64,000 nt of DNA from CAVPOO01 sp963707015 (GCA_963707015.1 CAVPOO010000004.1:1-64000), one strand, 5' to 3'; counted from the stretch's first letter, positions 16,073 through 25,476 are shown. Numbers and translations: made by a program. The notes: generated by a model from the letters alone, not told the origin.

Positions 16073-18082
16073 ATGTGCGGCATTACCGGATTCCTGACAG
16101 ACGCGGGTCGCTTCGATGCGCCCGCATTGCGCTCGATCGCGGTGCGCATGTCCGACACGCTCAGGCATCGGGGGCCCGATGACGCCGGGGTATGGGTAGA
16201 CCCGGCCGTGGGCGCCGCGCTGGGCCACCGGCGGCTCTCCATCCAGGACCTGTCGGCGGCCGGGAAACAGCCGATGGTGTCCGCCTGCGGGCGCTACGTC
16301 ATCACCTACAACGGCGAGGTGTACAACTTCCCGGCACTGCGCGCGGAGCTGGAGGCGCGCGGCCAGTCGTTTCGCGGGCATTCGGATACCGAGGTCATTC
16401 TGGCCGCCGTCGTGGAGTGGGGGCTGGCCAAGACCCTCGAGCGCCTGCAGGGCATGTTCGCCTTTGGCCTGTGGGACAGGCAGGAACGCACGCTCACCCT
16501 GGTGCGCGACCGGGTCGGTAAGAAACCGCTCTATTACGGCTGGTGCGGCAAGACCCTGCTGTTTGGCTCCGAACTCAAGGCGCTGCAGGCCCATCCCGAC
16601 TTCGATGCGGAGATCGATCGCGATGCCCTGGGCCTGTTCATGCAGTACTCCTGGATCCCCGCGCCCTATTCCATCTTCCGGTCCATCCGCAAGCTGCCGC
16701 CGGGGTGTTTTCTGACCCTGGCGACAGGGGGCAATCGAGGCGCTCAGGCGCCGCAGGCCTACTGGTCGGCGCGCTCAGTTGCCGAACGCGGTGAGCAACA
16801 GCCGTTCTCCGGCACCATCGACCAGGCTGCCGATGCGCTCGATGCCCTGTTACGGGACGCGACCGGAAGCCGGATGATCGCCGACGTCGGCCTCGGGGCG
16901 CTGCTCTCCGGCGGCATCGATTCCACGACCGTGGTCGCCCTGATGCAGGCCCTCAGCCCGCAACCGGTGAAGACCTTCACCATCGGTTTCGAGGATCCGA
17001 AATACAACGAGGCTGAGCACGCCAAGGCGATCGCCGGGCATCTGGGGACCGAGCATACGGAACTCTATGTCACGGCAAGGGAAACCCTGAACGTCATCCC
17101 GAGCCTGCCGACCATGTACGACGAACCCATGGCGGATGTTTCCGCGATACCGACTTTCGTGGTATCCCAGCTTGCCCGGCGCAATGTGACCGTGGCCCTG
17201 TCCGGGGACGGCGGCGATGAGCTCTTCGGGGGGTATAACCGCTACTTCTCGACCCTGAAGCAGTGGAACCAGTGGCGCAGCAGGCCGCTGCCGTTGCGCC
17301 GCGGTACGGCCACGGCCTTGCGCTGGCTTTCCCACCAGGGCTGGGAATGGTTTGGCCAAACCGACGCAGCGTCGCCCGCCGTTCGCAGCCGCAAGACGCC
17401 CTTTGCAAAACTCGAAAAGAAGGCCAAACGCCTGCCGGCCAGGGATCCGGTGGATCTGTTTGCGCGCGTATCGGCCTATTGCGAAACCCCGGGCGAACTG
17501 GTCCTCGGCGCGAAGCCCGTAGCCACCGCCTTTAGCGAGTATCAGGCTCAGGCACGCCTCGCCGAAGACCTGCAATCCATGATGTACCTCGACTTCGTCG
17601 GCTTCATGGTCGACGACATCCTGGTCAAAGTGGACCGGGCCAGCATGGCCGTCAGCCTGGAGGTGCGCTCGCCCATCCTCGATCACCGGGTCGTGGAATT
17701 TGCCTGGAGTCTGCCGATCGGTTTGCGCATCGGGCCCGGCGGCGGCAAGTACGTCCTGCGCAAGGTGCTCGAGCGCTATGTGCCGAGAGAGCTCACCGAA
17801 CGCCCCAAACAAGGCTTCAACGTACCGGTCAGAGAGTGGCTGCGCGGCCCCTTGCATGACTGGGCCGAGGCCTTGCTCGAGCCCAGACGCCTGGAGGAGC
17901 AGGGATTGCTCGATGCGGCGGCTGTCAGACGCATGTGGCAGCAACACCGATCCGGCTGGGGCGATCGCAAGAACGTCGTCTGGAGTATCCTGATGTTTCA
18001 GGCCTGGTATGAGGTATGGGGCAGCTCGGCAACCGGGAGCAGGGAACTGGACATCCCGGCAATCGCGCCGGCAATCGCGTAG
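16073..18082 (+). CDS. asnB: Asparagine synthase (glutamine-hydrolysing) / AsnB-type amidotransferase
   Basis: A 669-residue protein. MCGITGFLTDAGRF places the catalytic Cys2 of the class II glutaminase, with RHRGPDDAG and YNGEVYNF following. The synthase half has the pyrophosphate-binding loop LLSGGIDSTTV, YDEPMADVSAIPTF and LSGDGGDELFGGYNRY. A GGGAGA ribosome site precedes the ATG. In a glycan cluster such enzymes often amidate sugar carboxylates rather than make free asparagine; that role here is inference. It is divergent from the gene to its left and converges with the FkbM gene. All key residues are present. Confidence 0.92.
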   Translation: MCGITGFLTDAGRFDAPALRSIAVRMSDTLRHRGPDDAGVWVDPAVGAALGHRRLSIQDLSAAGKQPMVSACGRYVITYNGEVYNFPALRAELEARGQSFRGHSDTEVILAAVVEWGLAKTLERLQGMFAFGLWDRQERTLTLVRDRVGKKPLYYGWCGKTLLFGSELKALQAHPDFDAEIDRDALGLFMQYSWIPAPYSIFRSIRKLPPGCFLTLATGGNRGAQAPQAYWSARSVAERGEQQPFSGTIDQAADALDALLRDATGSRMIADVGLGALLSGGIDSTTVVALMQALSPQPVKTFTIGFEDPKYNEAEHAKAIAGHLGTEHTELYVTARETLNVIPSLPTMYDEPMADVSAIPTFVVSQLARRNVTVALSGDGGDELFGGYNRYFSTLKQWNQWRSRPLPLRRGTATALRWLSHQGWEWFGQTDAASPAVRSRKTPFAKLEKKAKRLPARDPVDLFARVSAYCETPGELVLGAKPVATAFSEYQAQARLAEDLQSMMYLDFVGFMVDDILVKVDRASMAVSLEVRSPILDHRVVEFAWSLPIGLRIGPGGGKYVLRKVLERYVPRELTERPKQGFNVPVREWLRGPLHDWAEALLEPRRLEEQGLLDAAAVRRMWQQHRSGWGDRKNVVWSILMFQAWYEVWGSSATGSRELDIPAIAPAIA

Positions 18083-18121
18083 ACGCCCGGCGCACGGGCG
18101 CGGCCGATCCCGCCCCGTCAA

Positions 18122-18913
18122 TCAGCGCGCCGGCTCGCGTGAGACGATATAGTTCAAGCCCATCTCATAGCCCGTGAAGCCGTAGCGGGATACGGCCTCG
18201 AGAAAAGCCTCCTTGCAGCCCGGCCTGAACCTGTCGTGCAGCTCGATGATCAGCGTGCCGACCTTGTCCAGCCACTCGACGTTTTCCGAGAAGAGCTCCT
18301 TCTCACCCCCCTCGATATCGATCTTGAGGATATCGACATGGTCTGCCTCAGCCAGCTTCAGCAGGTCATCGACGGTGACCGCTTCTATCGTGCCGGCGCC
18401 GGCCTCGGCCTCCCGGAACTGGAAATCGGACGTCTTCGCACCCACGTTGACCAGCGCCAGGTGGCTTGGCCGGCTCCAGATACCCGCCGCCACCACGGTG
18501 ATATTCGGATAGTCCGCGGTATTCTTCCTGAGCAGGGTGACATTGGATGCATCCGGCTCCACCGCGATGATGCGGGCCTGGGGATATCGTTCCGCAAAAT
18601 ACCGGGCCGTGTAGCCGACGTTCGCGCCGATATCAAAAATCACCTGCGGCTCACCCCGCACCGGGAAGTCATATTCGTCGAGAATAAAGACCTCCTCGAA
18701 GATAAAGGGATCCGAGGTGTCGGGACGCACCAGAACCGGCCCGCCGGATCCGGGCATGGCGATACGCACCATCGCCGTGTCATGCAATACCAGGCGGGCA
18801 TAGGCCATCAGCCCGTTCCCGAGCCCCAGCCTCTGGATATACCGGGCGACACCCTGGCGGTTTCTCAGGCGCCTTTTCAGGCGCCGCCGCAGCTCGCGAA
18901 TCCGGCTGCTCAT
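18122..18913 (-). CDS. FkbM-family methyltransferase
   Basis: A 263-residue SAM-dependent methyltransferase, probably O-methylating a glycan. The start is taken at the ATG overlapping the upstream glycosyltransferase stop by four bases (ATGA); a longer open frame upstream lies within that gene. VIFDIGANVGYTARYFAERY is the SAM-binding motif I, IIAVEPDASNVTLL the acidic motif II, and VDILKIDIEGGEKELF the FkbM signature. The N-terminus is strongly basic (RRLKRRLRNRQ). It is translationally coupled to the GT4 gene. Confidence 0.88.
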   Translation of the reverse strand: MSSRIRELRRRLKRRLRNRQGVARYIQRLGLGNGLMAYARLVLHDTAMVRIAMPGSGGPVLVRPDTSDPFIFEEVFILDEYDFPVRGEPQVIFDIGANVGYTARYFAERYPQARIIAVEPDASNVTLLRKNTADYPNITVVAAGIWSRPSHLALVNVGAKTSDFQFREAEAGAGTIEAVTVDDLLKLAEADHVDILKIDIEGGEKELFSENVEWLDKVGTLIIELHDRFRPGCKEAFLEAVSRYGFTGYEMGLNYIVSREPAR

Positions 18914-20190
18914 GACCCCACCTTGCGCGCGCGGGAACCGCTCGCGGCCAGCTCGCGGTAAAGCGCCACGTAGCGGTCCAGGCTTCGGTCGAGATCCATC
19001 GTCTCCTCGACCCACTCGCGGCCACGCCGACCCTGTTCGCGTCGCCGCTCGGGATCCTCCAGCATCTCGGCCATCGCCTCTGCCAGCGCCTCGGCGTTCG
19101 GCTGCGCCAGGAGATAATGCCGGCCCGGCACACCGATATCGTCGGACAGTCCGATATAGGGGGTAATCACCACGGGCACCGAGATGGCCATCGCCTCGAG
19201 CACCGAGTTGGGCAAACCTTCGCGCTCCGTCGGCAGCACGAACAGATCGGCCGCTCTCAGATAGGCCTCGACATTATCGACGACACCGGTAAAGTGCACC
19301 CGCTCAGCCGCACCGGATGCGCGCGCCAGATCCTCGAGCTGGCGACGAAAGTCACCCAGCTTCGGGTGTTCGAGATGGGTCTCCGGCCCCACCAGAATGA
19401 CGTGCGTGCGGGGAAAACGCTGCAGCAGCCTGACCCAGGCCTCGAGCAGGAGATGCGCGCCCTTGCGCGGAATCACCGCACCCACCGTACAGATCACCAG
19501 ATCCGACGCGGGGATGCCGAGCGCCTCGCGCACGGCACGCCGGTCATGCCCGTCCGCCTCGGGGCAGAAGCGCTGCAGATCGACACCGTTGGAGATGACC
19601 TCGATGCGCGTCGTGACACCGAACTCGCGCACCATGTCCCGCAGCGGTGAATTGTTGGTAATGATGCAGTCGAGCTGGTTGTAGAGCCGCCGGAAATTTG
19701 CATCCCGCAGGAACCGCTTGTGCGGCTTCTTCGAGGTGTTGCTCGGCGCCATGGTCACGGCATACACCGTCGGAATCCGCATGTGGCGCAGGCGCATCAG
19801 CCAGGGGATCGTGCGCGGCCTCAGATTGGTAACCAGCTGGAGTACGTCGGGGCGGGTTGCCGGATCGCGGCAGAACCTGACCAGGGTCTGGTTGAAAATG
19901 ATCGTGCGTCGCCAGCCCTTCTCGTCCGGCAGGCGGACCCGGTGAACCGGGGTACCGCTGATCTCCTCGGTCGGGAAGATATGGCCCGGGGAGCGGGCGA
20001 TCCAGTCGGCCTGCACCGTCGTACCGGCGACTTCCTTCGTGGTGGGCGTGCCGGTCACGACATGCGGCTCCAGGCCCCGTTCCCGAAAACCGGGCAGATA
20101 GCGCATGAAGCGCAGCTGGGCACCCCCATAGGTCGGAAAAAACGACGGCGAGGCAATGCACAGGCGGAGTGTTTGGTTTGCGGTATCCAT
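18910..20190 (-). CDS. Glycosyltransferase family 4 (GT-B), copy 2
   Basis: A 426-residue GT-B enzyme with CIASPSFFPTYGGAQLRFMR at the N-terminus, VISNGVDLQRFCPE, AVIPRKGAHLLLEAW, PTEREGLPNSVLEAMA and PVVITPYIGLSDDIG. It matches the enzyme at 14261-15511 throughout, so the two probably arose by duplication and then diverged in acceptor or donor. It is the first gene of a two-gene unit with the FkbM methyltransferase. No membrane segment is seen. Confidence 0.92.
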   Translation of the reverse strand: MDTANQTLRLCIASPSFFPTYGGAQLRFMRYLPGFRERGLEPHVVTGTPTTKEVAGTTVQADWIARSPGHIFPTEEISGTPVHRVRLPDEKGWRRTIIFNQTLVRFCRDPATRPDVLQLVTNLRPRTIPWLMRLRHMRIPTVYAVTMAPSNTSKKPHKRFLRDANFRRLYNQLDCIITNNSPLRDMVREFGVTTRIEVISNGVDLQRFCPEADGHDRRAVREALGIPASDLVICTVGAVIPRKGAHLLLEAWVRLLQRFPRTHVILVGPETHLEHPKLGDFRRQLEDLARASGAAERVHFTGVVDNVEAYLRAADLFVLPTEREGLPNSVLEAMAISVPVVITPYIGLSDDIGVPGRHYLLAQPNAEALAEAMAEMLEDPERRREQGRRGREWVEETMDLDRSLDRYVALYRELAASGSRARKVGS

Positions 20191-20270
20191 CTCGGTGACA
20201 TCAGGGGCCGGACCGCCGGCAGGCGCTGGGTATCATACGCGAGCCCGGCTGCCCCATGAAGAGCCCGCCT

Positions 20271-20736
20271 TCGTGCTTCTTCCAGCTGACGGCGACGGAT
20301 AGTATGGCCACGGAACCCACGGAAAAACACGGAAAGAACACATTGCTGTCCCGTTAGGTTGTATTGAGATCCAGTAACGTCATATAGACAAAGCTGATTA
20401 CGATGGTAACGGACCAAAAGTAGGCGCTTTAGGACATGACAAATCACCAGTCGAAGCAAAAGGCAATCCCATCTCCTTTATGCCCGCGAAACAGGGTGCT
20501 CCGGGAGAAGGCCAGGATGAGGGGATATAAAACTAAGCAGTTATTCTATGTTATCCCTTCTCCCCAACCCTTTTATGCCCTTTGGGTGCTCCCGGTGCGA
20601 GAGGGAGTTAACGGGACAGCAATGATACCCATTAGAATTTTTTCCGTGTTTTTCCGTGGGTTCCGTGGCTATAAATAAAAATATAGGCACTCAGCATTAT
20701 TTGTCAGCATCCATTACTAGCAGGCTGGAAGCGCAT
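20271..20736. mobile_element. Long family A element (A4)
   Basis: Arms GGCCACGGAACCCACGG (near 20306) and TTCCGTGGGTTCCGTGGC (near 20652) enclose about 310 bases. The core (TAACGTCATATAGACAAAGC, AAATCACCAGTCGAAGC, CTTTTATGCCCTTTGGGTGC) is the inverted counterpart of the A2 core, with an extra internal segment. The right flank has GGCACTCAGCATTATTTGTC followed by an end near 20736. No long reading frame is convincing. Confidence 0.75.
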
Positions 20737-20756
20737 GCGGGGTGCCAGGGCGCCGC

Positions 20757-21464
20757 TCACCGGCCGTCGCGTTTGCGGTATTTGCCCCAGATATAGTCCG
20801 CGGCATCCGGGCCCACCATGAATAACAGGTCCAGGACCGTGACGGCCGGCTCGAACGGCGCGGAGATTTGCGGGTACTCCGGGTAGCCGGCGTAATCCTT
20901 GTAGGCCAGCCGGATATCCGCAGCCGCCCAGATTTCGGGACGCATATAGGTCTTCGCTGCGGGCCCGGACAGGTAGACGTCACCACCCAGCTTGCGCACG
21001 AGCTGCAGGAGCCGGTCATCCCGGACGCCCGCCGCGCCCAGCGCGGATGCCACGACGAACTCGGTGTCGATCCCCAGCCAGGCGGATATCCGCTTGACCA
21101 GCTCGATATCGAGCTCGGCCAGCGTCTCGAACGCCTGTGCGTAGATGCCCTGCAACTCGCCGAAATAACGCCCGAAACAGGGCGCCTTGCCGTAGTTGTG
21201 CTGCATGAGAGCGAGATGCTTGCGCTGCCAGGGTTGCGCATTGTCGATCCTGACATCCTTGATCAGCTGGTTCCGCCCGCCCAGCGTCGGCACGCTCAAC
21301 CAGAGCGTCTTACCGTCACGTGTCTTGATCCGGTTCCGATTGCGCCAGTCGCGAACCGTGTACTGCACGTCATCGAGAAAGACGAACACGTCGACTTCCT
21401 GGATGAAATCAAAGAACCCGCGCCAGGGAATGTAACTGGGCTGGATGATTCCGACGGTTCGCAT
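20757..21464 (-). CDS. WbqC-family protein
   Basis: A 235-residue protein starting MRTVGIIQPSYIPWRGFFDF. The frame is open further upstream, but that part is element A5. VFLDDVQYTVRDWRNRNRI, WLSVPTLGG and the C-terminal GYPEYPQISAPFEPAVTVLD with DLLFMVG are characteristic of WbqC proteins, found in O-antigen and glycan loci. Their chemistry is not well established; roles in attaching amino acids or amides to sugars have been suggested. Element A5 begins about 12 bases upstream of the ATG, so the leader and probably the promoter are element DNA. Confidence 0.88.
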   Translation of the reverse strand: MRTVGIIQPSYIPWRGFFDFIQEVDVFVFLDDVQYTVRDWRNRNRIKTRDGKTLWLSVPTLGGRNQLIKDVRIDNAQPWQRKHLALMQHNYGKAPCFGRYFGELQGIYAQAFETLAELDIELVKRISAWLGIDTEFVVASALGAAGVRDDRLLQLVRKLGGDVYLSGPAAKTYMRPEIWAAADIRLAYKDYAGYPEYPQISAPFEPAVTVLDLLFMVGPDAADYIWGKYRKRDGR

Positions 21465-21475
21465 TGCAGGCAACT

Positions 21476-21655
21476 CGCGCTTTTTCAATCTGACAATGAC
21501 GGGCAGTATGGCCACGGAATCCACGGAAGAACACGGAAAAAAATTCTGATGAATGTTCGTTCTTTCCGTGGATTCCGTGGATTCCGTGGATTCCGTGGCC
21601 AATAATAGGCTTGATTTGTCAGCATCCGTTATCAGCAAGTTGAACGCGCACTAAG
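21476..21655. mobile_element. Family A element (A5)
   Basis: Left end CTTTTTCAATCTGACAATGA, arm GGCCACGGAATCCACGGAAG at 21509, right arm with three TTCCGTGGA units to 21599, right end CATCCGTTATCAGCAAGTTG ending GCACTAA. The extra arm unit suggests slippage. Confidence 0.8.
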
Positions 21656-21699
21656 GGCAGCCCGGCGGCAGGCCCCGGGCCGCCGCGCGCGGCGCCGGT

Positions 21700-22530
21700 T
21701 CAGCGCGCACGCGCAACCACCAGGCAGCTCCCGCCGATGGGAATCCGCATCCGCTTGCGAATCGCACGGATTTCGAGACCGAGCAGCGCATTCAGCATAC
21801 GACCCGCGATCCCGGACGGCGGGGCATGATCGCGCCGGGCGGCGGCCAGCGTAATCTTCCCGTGATATCCCAGCCGCGTGGGAAGCGTCCGCAACAGGAA
21901 GATCGGGACCGGCAGGAAGGCAAAAATGCAGGTGGAGTATTCCACGGTAAAACCGGCTGACTGCAGGAGATGCGCGAGTGTGCCGGCGGTATATCTGCGG
22001 TAATGGCCTGCCTCCTCGTCCTCATAGGAATACAGCCAGTTGTATGCGGGCACAGTCAGATAGAGACGACCCTGTGGCCGCAGCAGACCCCGTATCCTCT
22101 GCAATGCCTGTGCATCCGCTTCGATATGCTCCAGCACATCGAACATCCCGGCACCGGCTATTGAGGCCGGCTTGAAGCCGGCACCTTCCAGGCTCGAGCA
22201 GATGACCGTCGCCAGGCCTCGGGAACGGGCGTTGCGGGCGCCGTCTGGGCCCGGCTCGACCAGAATCGCCTCCAGCCCGGCGCGCACCAGCCCCAGGGAC
22301 ACGAAGCCGTTGCCGCCGCCGATATCCAGCACGGGACCCGCCGGGGGAAACTGGCGCACGACCTCCACGATGCAGTCGTTGCGGTGCCTGAACCAGAAGG
22401 ACTGGTCCTCCAGCGCGAAGCACACCGCGCTTCCCTGGTCCGGGTAAGAGACCGGTGTCTGTGTCCTGCTGTACCAGATCCCGTCTTCCTGCAGCTCGAG
22501 ATTTGTCGCGATGTCGGCTATCTGCACCAT
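21700..22530 (-). CDS. Class I SAM-dependent methyltransferase
   Basis: A 276-residue methyltransferase. GPVLDIGGGNGFVSLGLVRA is SAM motif I, and GAGMFDVLEHIEADAQAL the motif IV/post-I region with the acidic DVLEH. GRLYLTVPAYNWLYSYEDE follows, as in UbiG-like and O-antigen methyltransferases. A hydrophobic stretch (IFAFLPVPIFLLRTLP) near residue 195 may touch the membrane. It probably acts on a lipid-linked sugar or glycan, given its neighbours. The gene is divergent from the GT2 gene at 22722. Confidence 0.85.
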   Translation of the reverse strand: MVQIADIATNLELQEDGIWYSRTQTPVSYPDQGSAVCFALEDQSFWFRHRNDCIVEVVRQFPPAGPVLDIGGGNGFVSLGLVRAGLEAILVEPGPDGARNARSRGLATVICSSLEGAGFKPASIAGAGMFDVLEHIEADAQALQRIRGLLRPQGRLYLTVPAYNWLYSYEDEEAGHYRRYTAGTLAHLLQSAGFTVEYSTCIFAFLPVPIFLLRTLPTRLGYHGKITLAAARRDHAPPSGIAGRMLNALLGLEIRAIRKRMRIPIGGSCLVVARAR

Positions 22531-22721
22531 GGCAACGGCCCGTTGGCCGGTCCGCCCGGCCGGCTCGCGCCTATTCTAGCCGGTCTATCTGCCCAGGCGG
22601 GCAGGCCAGCGTATTTGGCAAGCCGGGCGGTGGTGTATATAGTACGCTGGCGCAGTGCCTTGTGGATTAATTCGATGTCCGGCAGGACTCCGTTGGGCTG
22701 CCGCCTGAGCAGCGCTCCCGC

Positions 22722-23669
22722 ATGAACGAGAAAAACATCAGCGTCGATATCAGCGTGATTGTTCCCGTGTACGGGTGCGACGCAGCCCTGAGGCAACTGG
22801 CAGCGCGGGTGCGCGATGAATTACTGCGGATGGGTCGCAGCTATGAGCTGATACTGGTCGATGACTGCGGTCCCGGCCGCCCCTGGGAACTGATTACGGA
22901 TCTGGCCAGGGCCGATCCGGCCGTCTGCGGGGTCAGAATGAGTCGCAATTTCGGCCAGCATGCAGCGATCACGGCGGGGCTGGCGCGGGCGACGGGTCGC
23001 TGGGCGGTGGTGATGGACTGCGACCTGCAGGATCCACCGGAGGCGATACACCGCCTGTTCGAGAAGGCGGCCGAAGGCTATGACATCGTCTATGCAAAGC
23101 GCAAGAACAAGCAGCACACCTGGCTCAGGCGCCTGGCTGCCCGTGCCTACTTTGCAGTCATGCGGGTCTTTACGCAGCAACGGCTCGATGGCGAGTATGG
23201 CAGCTTCTCGATCATCTCGCGCAGCGTCATCGATGCCTACCTCAGACTCAGGGACAAGGAACGACACTATCTGCTGATTCTTCACTGGCTCGGATTTCCC
23301 AATGCCCACATCGAATACGAGCACAGTAAACGCCATGCGGGCAGGAGCAGCTATACCCTCTCCAATCTGATCGGTCATGCACTGAGCGGGCTTTTTTTCC
23401 AGACCACCACGCTGCTGCGCTGGATTGTCTATACAGGCTTCGGGATCTCCACGGGCGGCATCGTGCTGGCGATCTATTTCGTCTACCTCTATTTCAGTCA
23501 GTCGCCGCCGCCCGGGTGGACGAGTCTGGCGGTTCTGGTCCTGGTGCTGGGAGGATTTATACTGACCAGCATTGGTATCGTCGGACTCTATATCGGGCGC
23601 ATTTTCGATCAGGTGAAAGATCGCCCCCTGTATATCGTCCAGGACACGGTCGGTGGAAGGTCCGAGTGA
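22722..23669 (+). CDS. Polyprenyl-phosphate glycosyltransferase (GT2, GtrB/ArnC-like)
   Basis: A 315-residue GT2 enzyme with C-terminal membrane anchors. ISVIVPVYGCDAALRQL opens the GT-A fold, LILVDDCGPGR gives the first acidic motif, MDCDLQDPPEAIHRLFE the DxD-type metal/sugar site, and ERHYLLILHWLGF the acceptor region. Two hydrophobic segments (about 235-260 and 270-295) anchor it in the inner membrane. ArnC, GtrB and DPM1 relatives load a sugar onto undecaprenyl phosphate. The small ArnE/SMR-like gene that follows could flip the product. Confidence 0.92.
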   Translation: MNEKNISVDISVIVPVYGCDAALRQLAARVRDELLRMGRSYELILVDDCGPGRPWELITDLARADPAVCGVRMSRNFGQHAAITAGLARATGRWAVVMDCDLQDPPEAIHRLFEKAAEGYDIVYAKRKNKQHTWLRRLAARAYFAVMRVFTQQRLDGEYGSFSIISRSVIDAYLRLRDKERHYLLILHWLGFPNAHIEYEHSKRHAGRSSYTLSNLIGHALSGLFFQTTTLLRWIVYTGFGISTGGIVLAIYFVYLYFSQSPPPGWTSLAVLVLVLGGFILTSIGIVGLYIGRIFDQVKDRPLYIVQDTVGGRSE

Positions 23670-23775
23670 AACCGGCACGCCGCAACAGCCTGCCCGTGCC
23701 CTGGCTCATCGCGGCCCCTGGCAGTCGACCCCGACCTGCCTGCGGCCGTTCACTGATTGAGGGAAAGACACACCC

Positions 23776-24138
23776 GTGAGTCACGTTCTGGTCCTGGTAA
23801 CGGTACTGCTTACCGTGTATGCGCAACTGATCGTCAAGTGGCAGGTCCTGGAAGCCGGCCCGTTCCCGCACGGGCTGCCCGATCAGCTGCTGTTTCTGTT
23901 CAGGCTGGTGATAAATCCCTGGATCATCTCCGTCTATCTTGCCGCGCTTGCGGCGGGGCTCGCGTGGATGGCGGCAATGACAAAGCTTCAACTGAGCTAT
24001 GCCTATCCTTTCATGAGTCTGTCCTTTGTGTTCGTGCTCGTCCTCAGCGCGGTATTTTTTCACGAACCGGTCACCTGGCAGAAATCCGCCGGCATCGCAC
24101 TGGTGGTGCTGGGTCTGGCCATTGGCAGTCAGGGCTGA
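23776..24138 (+). CDS. Small EamA/SMR-type membrane protein (ArnE-like)
   Basis: A 120-residue hydrophobic protein with about four membrane segments. It starts at a GTG (MSHVLVLVTVLLTVYAQLIV). The LSYAYPFMSLSFVFVLVLSA and FFHEPVTWQKSAGIALVVLG segments match the ArnE/EmrE-like drug/metabolite fold. Placed after a GtrB/ArnC-like transferase, a role in moving an undecaprenyl-linked sugar across the inner membrane is plausible (inference). The gap of 106 bases upstream contains no other gene. Confidence 0.78.
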   Translation: MSHVLVLVTVLLTVYAQLIVKWQVLEAGPFPHGLPDQLLFLFRLVINPWIISVYLAALAAGLAWMAAMTKLQLSYAYPFMSLSFVFVLVLSAVFFHEPVTWQKSAGIALVVLGLAIGSQG

Positions 24139-24174
24139 CGCCGCGTGCACGGCAGGCAGGAAGAGCCCGGACAG

Positions 24175-24807
24175 ATGGATCAGCTGATCGAGGATATCGA
24201 CCGCTACTATACGCGGAAGCTGTCCGCGCACGGCGCCACACCGGCTGGCGTCGACTGGAACGGCGAAGAATCCCAGTTCGTCCGCTTCCGGGAGCTTGCC
24301 CGGATCCTGCAGCCCCAGGACGGCCTGGTCATCAACGACCTCGGTTGTGGCTACGGCAGTCTGATCGATTACCTGGAGGCGAACGGCTTCGGCCCGTATC
24401 GCTATCGGGGTTACGACGTTTCCAGCGAGATGATTGCGCGGGCAAAGCAACGCTACGGCGAGACCCCGCACGCCGCGTTCTTCCGGATTCAGTCGGCGCG
24501 GGAGATGCAGCCGGCCGACTACACCCTCGGCAGCGGTATCTTCAACGTCAAGATGCACTACCCGGACGCGGCGTGGCTTGCCCATATACTCGAGACGCTT
24601 GCGGCCATCGACAAGGCAAGCCGCAAAGGCTTTGCCTTCAACATACTGACCCGGTATTCGGACAAGGAATACCTGAAGGAGCATCTGTATTATGCCGACC
24701 CATGCTTCTTTTTCGACTACTGCAAGCGTCATTATGCGCGCAATGTCGCGCTGCTTCATGACTATGGGCTGTATGAATTCACGCTACTGGTGAGAAAGCA
24801 GGTATAG
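24175..24807 (+). CDS. SAM-dependent methyltransferase of a glycan operon
   Basis: A 210-residue protein starting MDQLIEDIDRYYTRKL, with GGAAGAG upstream. A start 30 bases earlier is possible but less typical. LVINDLGCGYGSLIDYLEAN is SAM motif I, and YRGYDVSSEMIARAKQRY provides the acidic Asp of motif II. The C-terminal DPCFFFDYCKRHY is often seen in methyltransferases of O-antigen clusters. The next gene starts one base after its stop, so transcription is surely shared. Confidence 0.85.
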   Translation: MDQLIEDIDRYYTRKLSAHGATPAGVDWNGEESQFVRFRELARILQPQDGLVINDLGCGYGSLIDYLEANGFGPYRYRGYDVSSEMIARAKQRYGETPHAAFFRIQSAREMQPADYTLGSGIFNVKMHYPDAAWLAHILETLAAIDKASRKGFAFNILTRYSDKEYLKEHLYYADPCFFFDYCKRHYARNVALLHDYGLYEFTLLVRKQV

Positions 24808-24808
24808 G

Positions 24809-25468
24809 ATGTCAAAGATTGTGATCTTCGGGAACGGCGATATTGCCGAGCTCGCCCACTACTACTTTACCCATGACAGCGGGCATGCTGTGGCAGGCTT
24901 TGCCGTTGACAGCCAGTACCGGCAGGCCGATGCGTTTCTTGGCCTGCCCAATGTCGATTTCGAATCGGTCGAAGAACGCTTCCCCCCGCACGACTATGAT
25001 TTCTTTGTCGCGGTCAGCTACGCCCAGATGAATGGCCTGCGCGACGCACGCTGCCGCGCGGCAAAGGACAAAGGCTACCGGCTGGTCAGCTACATCAGCA
25101 GCCGCGCAACCGTCTTCCCCGACCTGTCGGAAAATGAAAACTGCTTCATCCTCGAGGACAATACCGTTCAGCCGTTCGTGAAGATCGGAAACAACGTGAC
25201 ACTCTGGAGTGGCAACCATATCGGTCACCATTCCGTGATCGGGGATAACACCTTCATCACCTCGCACGTCGTCATATCCGGGGGAGTCGACGTGGGCAGG
25301 AACTGCTTTATCGGTGTCAACGCCACGGTCCATGATCACGTACGGCTGGCGGATTACACCCTCGTCGGCGCGGCATCTCTCATCAACAAGGATACCGAGC
25401 CGTACGGCGTCTACATTGGCATACCGGCGGAGAAATCCCGGGTGCCAAGCAACCGGCTGAAGCTGTAG
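24809..25468 (+). CDS. NeuD/PglD-like sugar O/N-acyltransferase
   Basis: A 219-residue protein. The N-terminal Rossmann-like part (KIVIFGNGDIAELAHYYF) is followed by a left-handed beta-helix of hexapeptide repeats (GNNVTLWSGNHIGHHSVIGD, FITSHVVISGGVDVGRNCFI). The His in GNHIGHHS is well placed as catalytic base for acetyl-CoA-dependent acylation. NeuD and PglD relatives acetylate sialic acids or UDP-amino-sugars; the WecE aminotransferase nearby could supply an amino sugar. Tightly spaced in the operon. Confidence 0.88.
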   Translation: MSKIVIFGNGDIAELAHYYFTHDSGHAVAGFAVDSQYRQADAFLGLPNVDFESVEERFPPHDYDFFVAVSYAQMNGLRDARCRAAKDKGYRLVSYISSRATVFPDLSENENCFILEDNTVQPFVKIGNNVTLWSGNHIGHHSVIGDNTFITSHVVISGGVDVGRNCFIGVNATVHDHVRLADYTLVGAASLINKDTEPYGVYIGIPAEKSRVPSNRLKL

Positions 25469-25476
25469 GCAAGCCG

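Noticed and set aside
23557..24759. 400-codon minus-strand frame across the GT2, ArnE-like and methyltransferase genes
   Set aside because: It crosses three plus-strand genes that each have recognisable motifs and normal starts.
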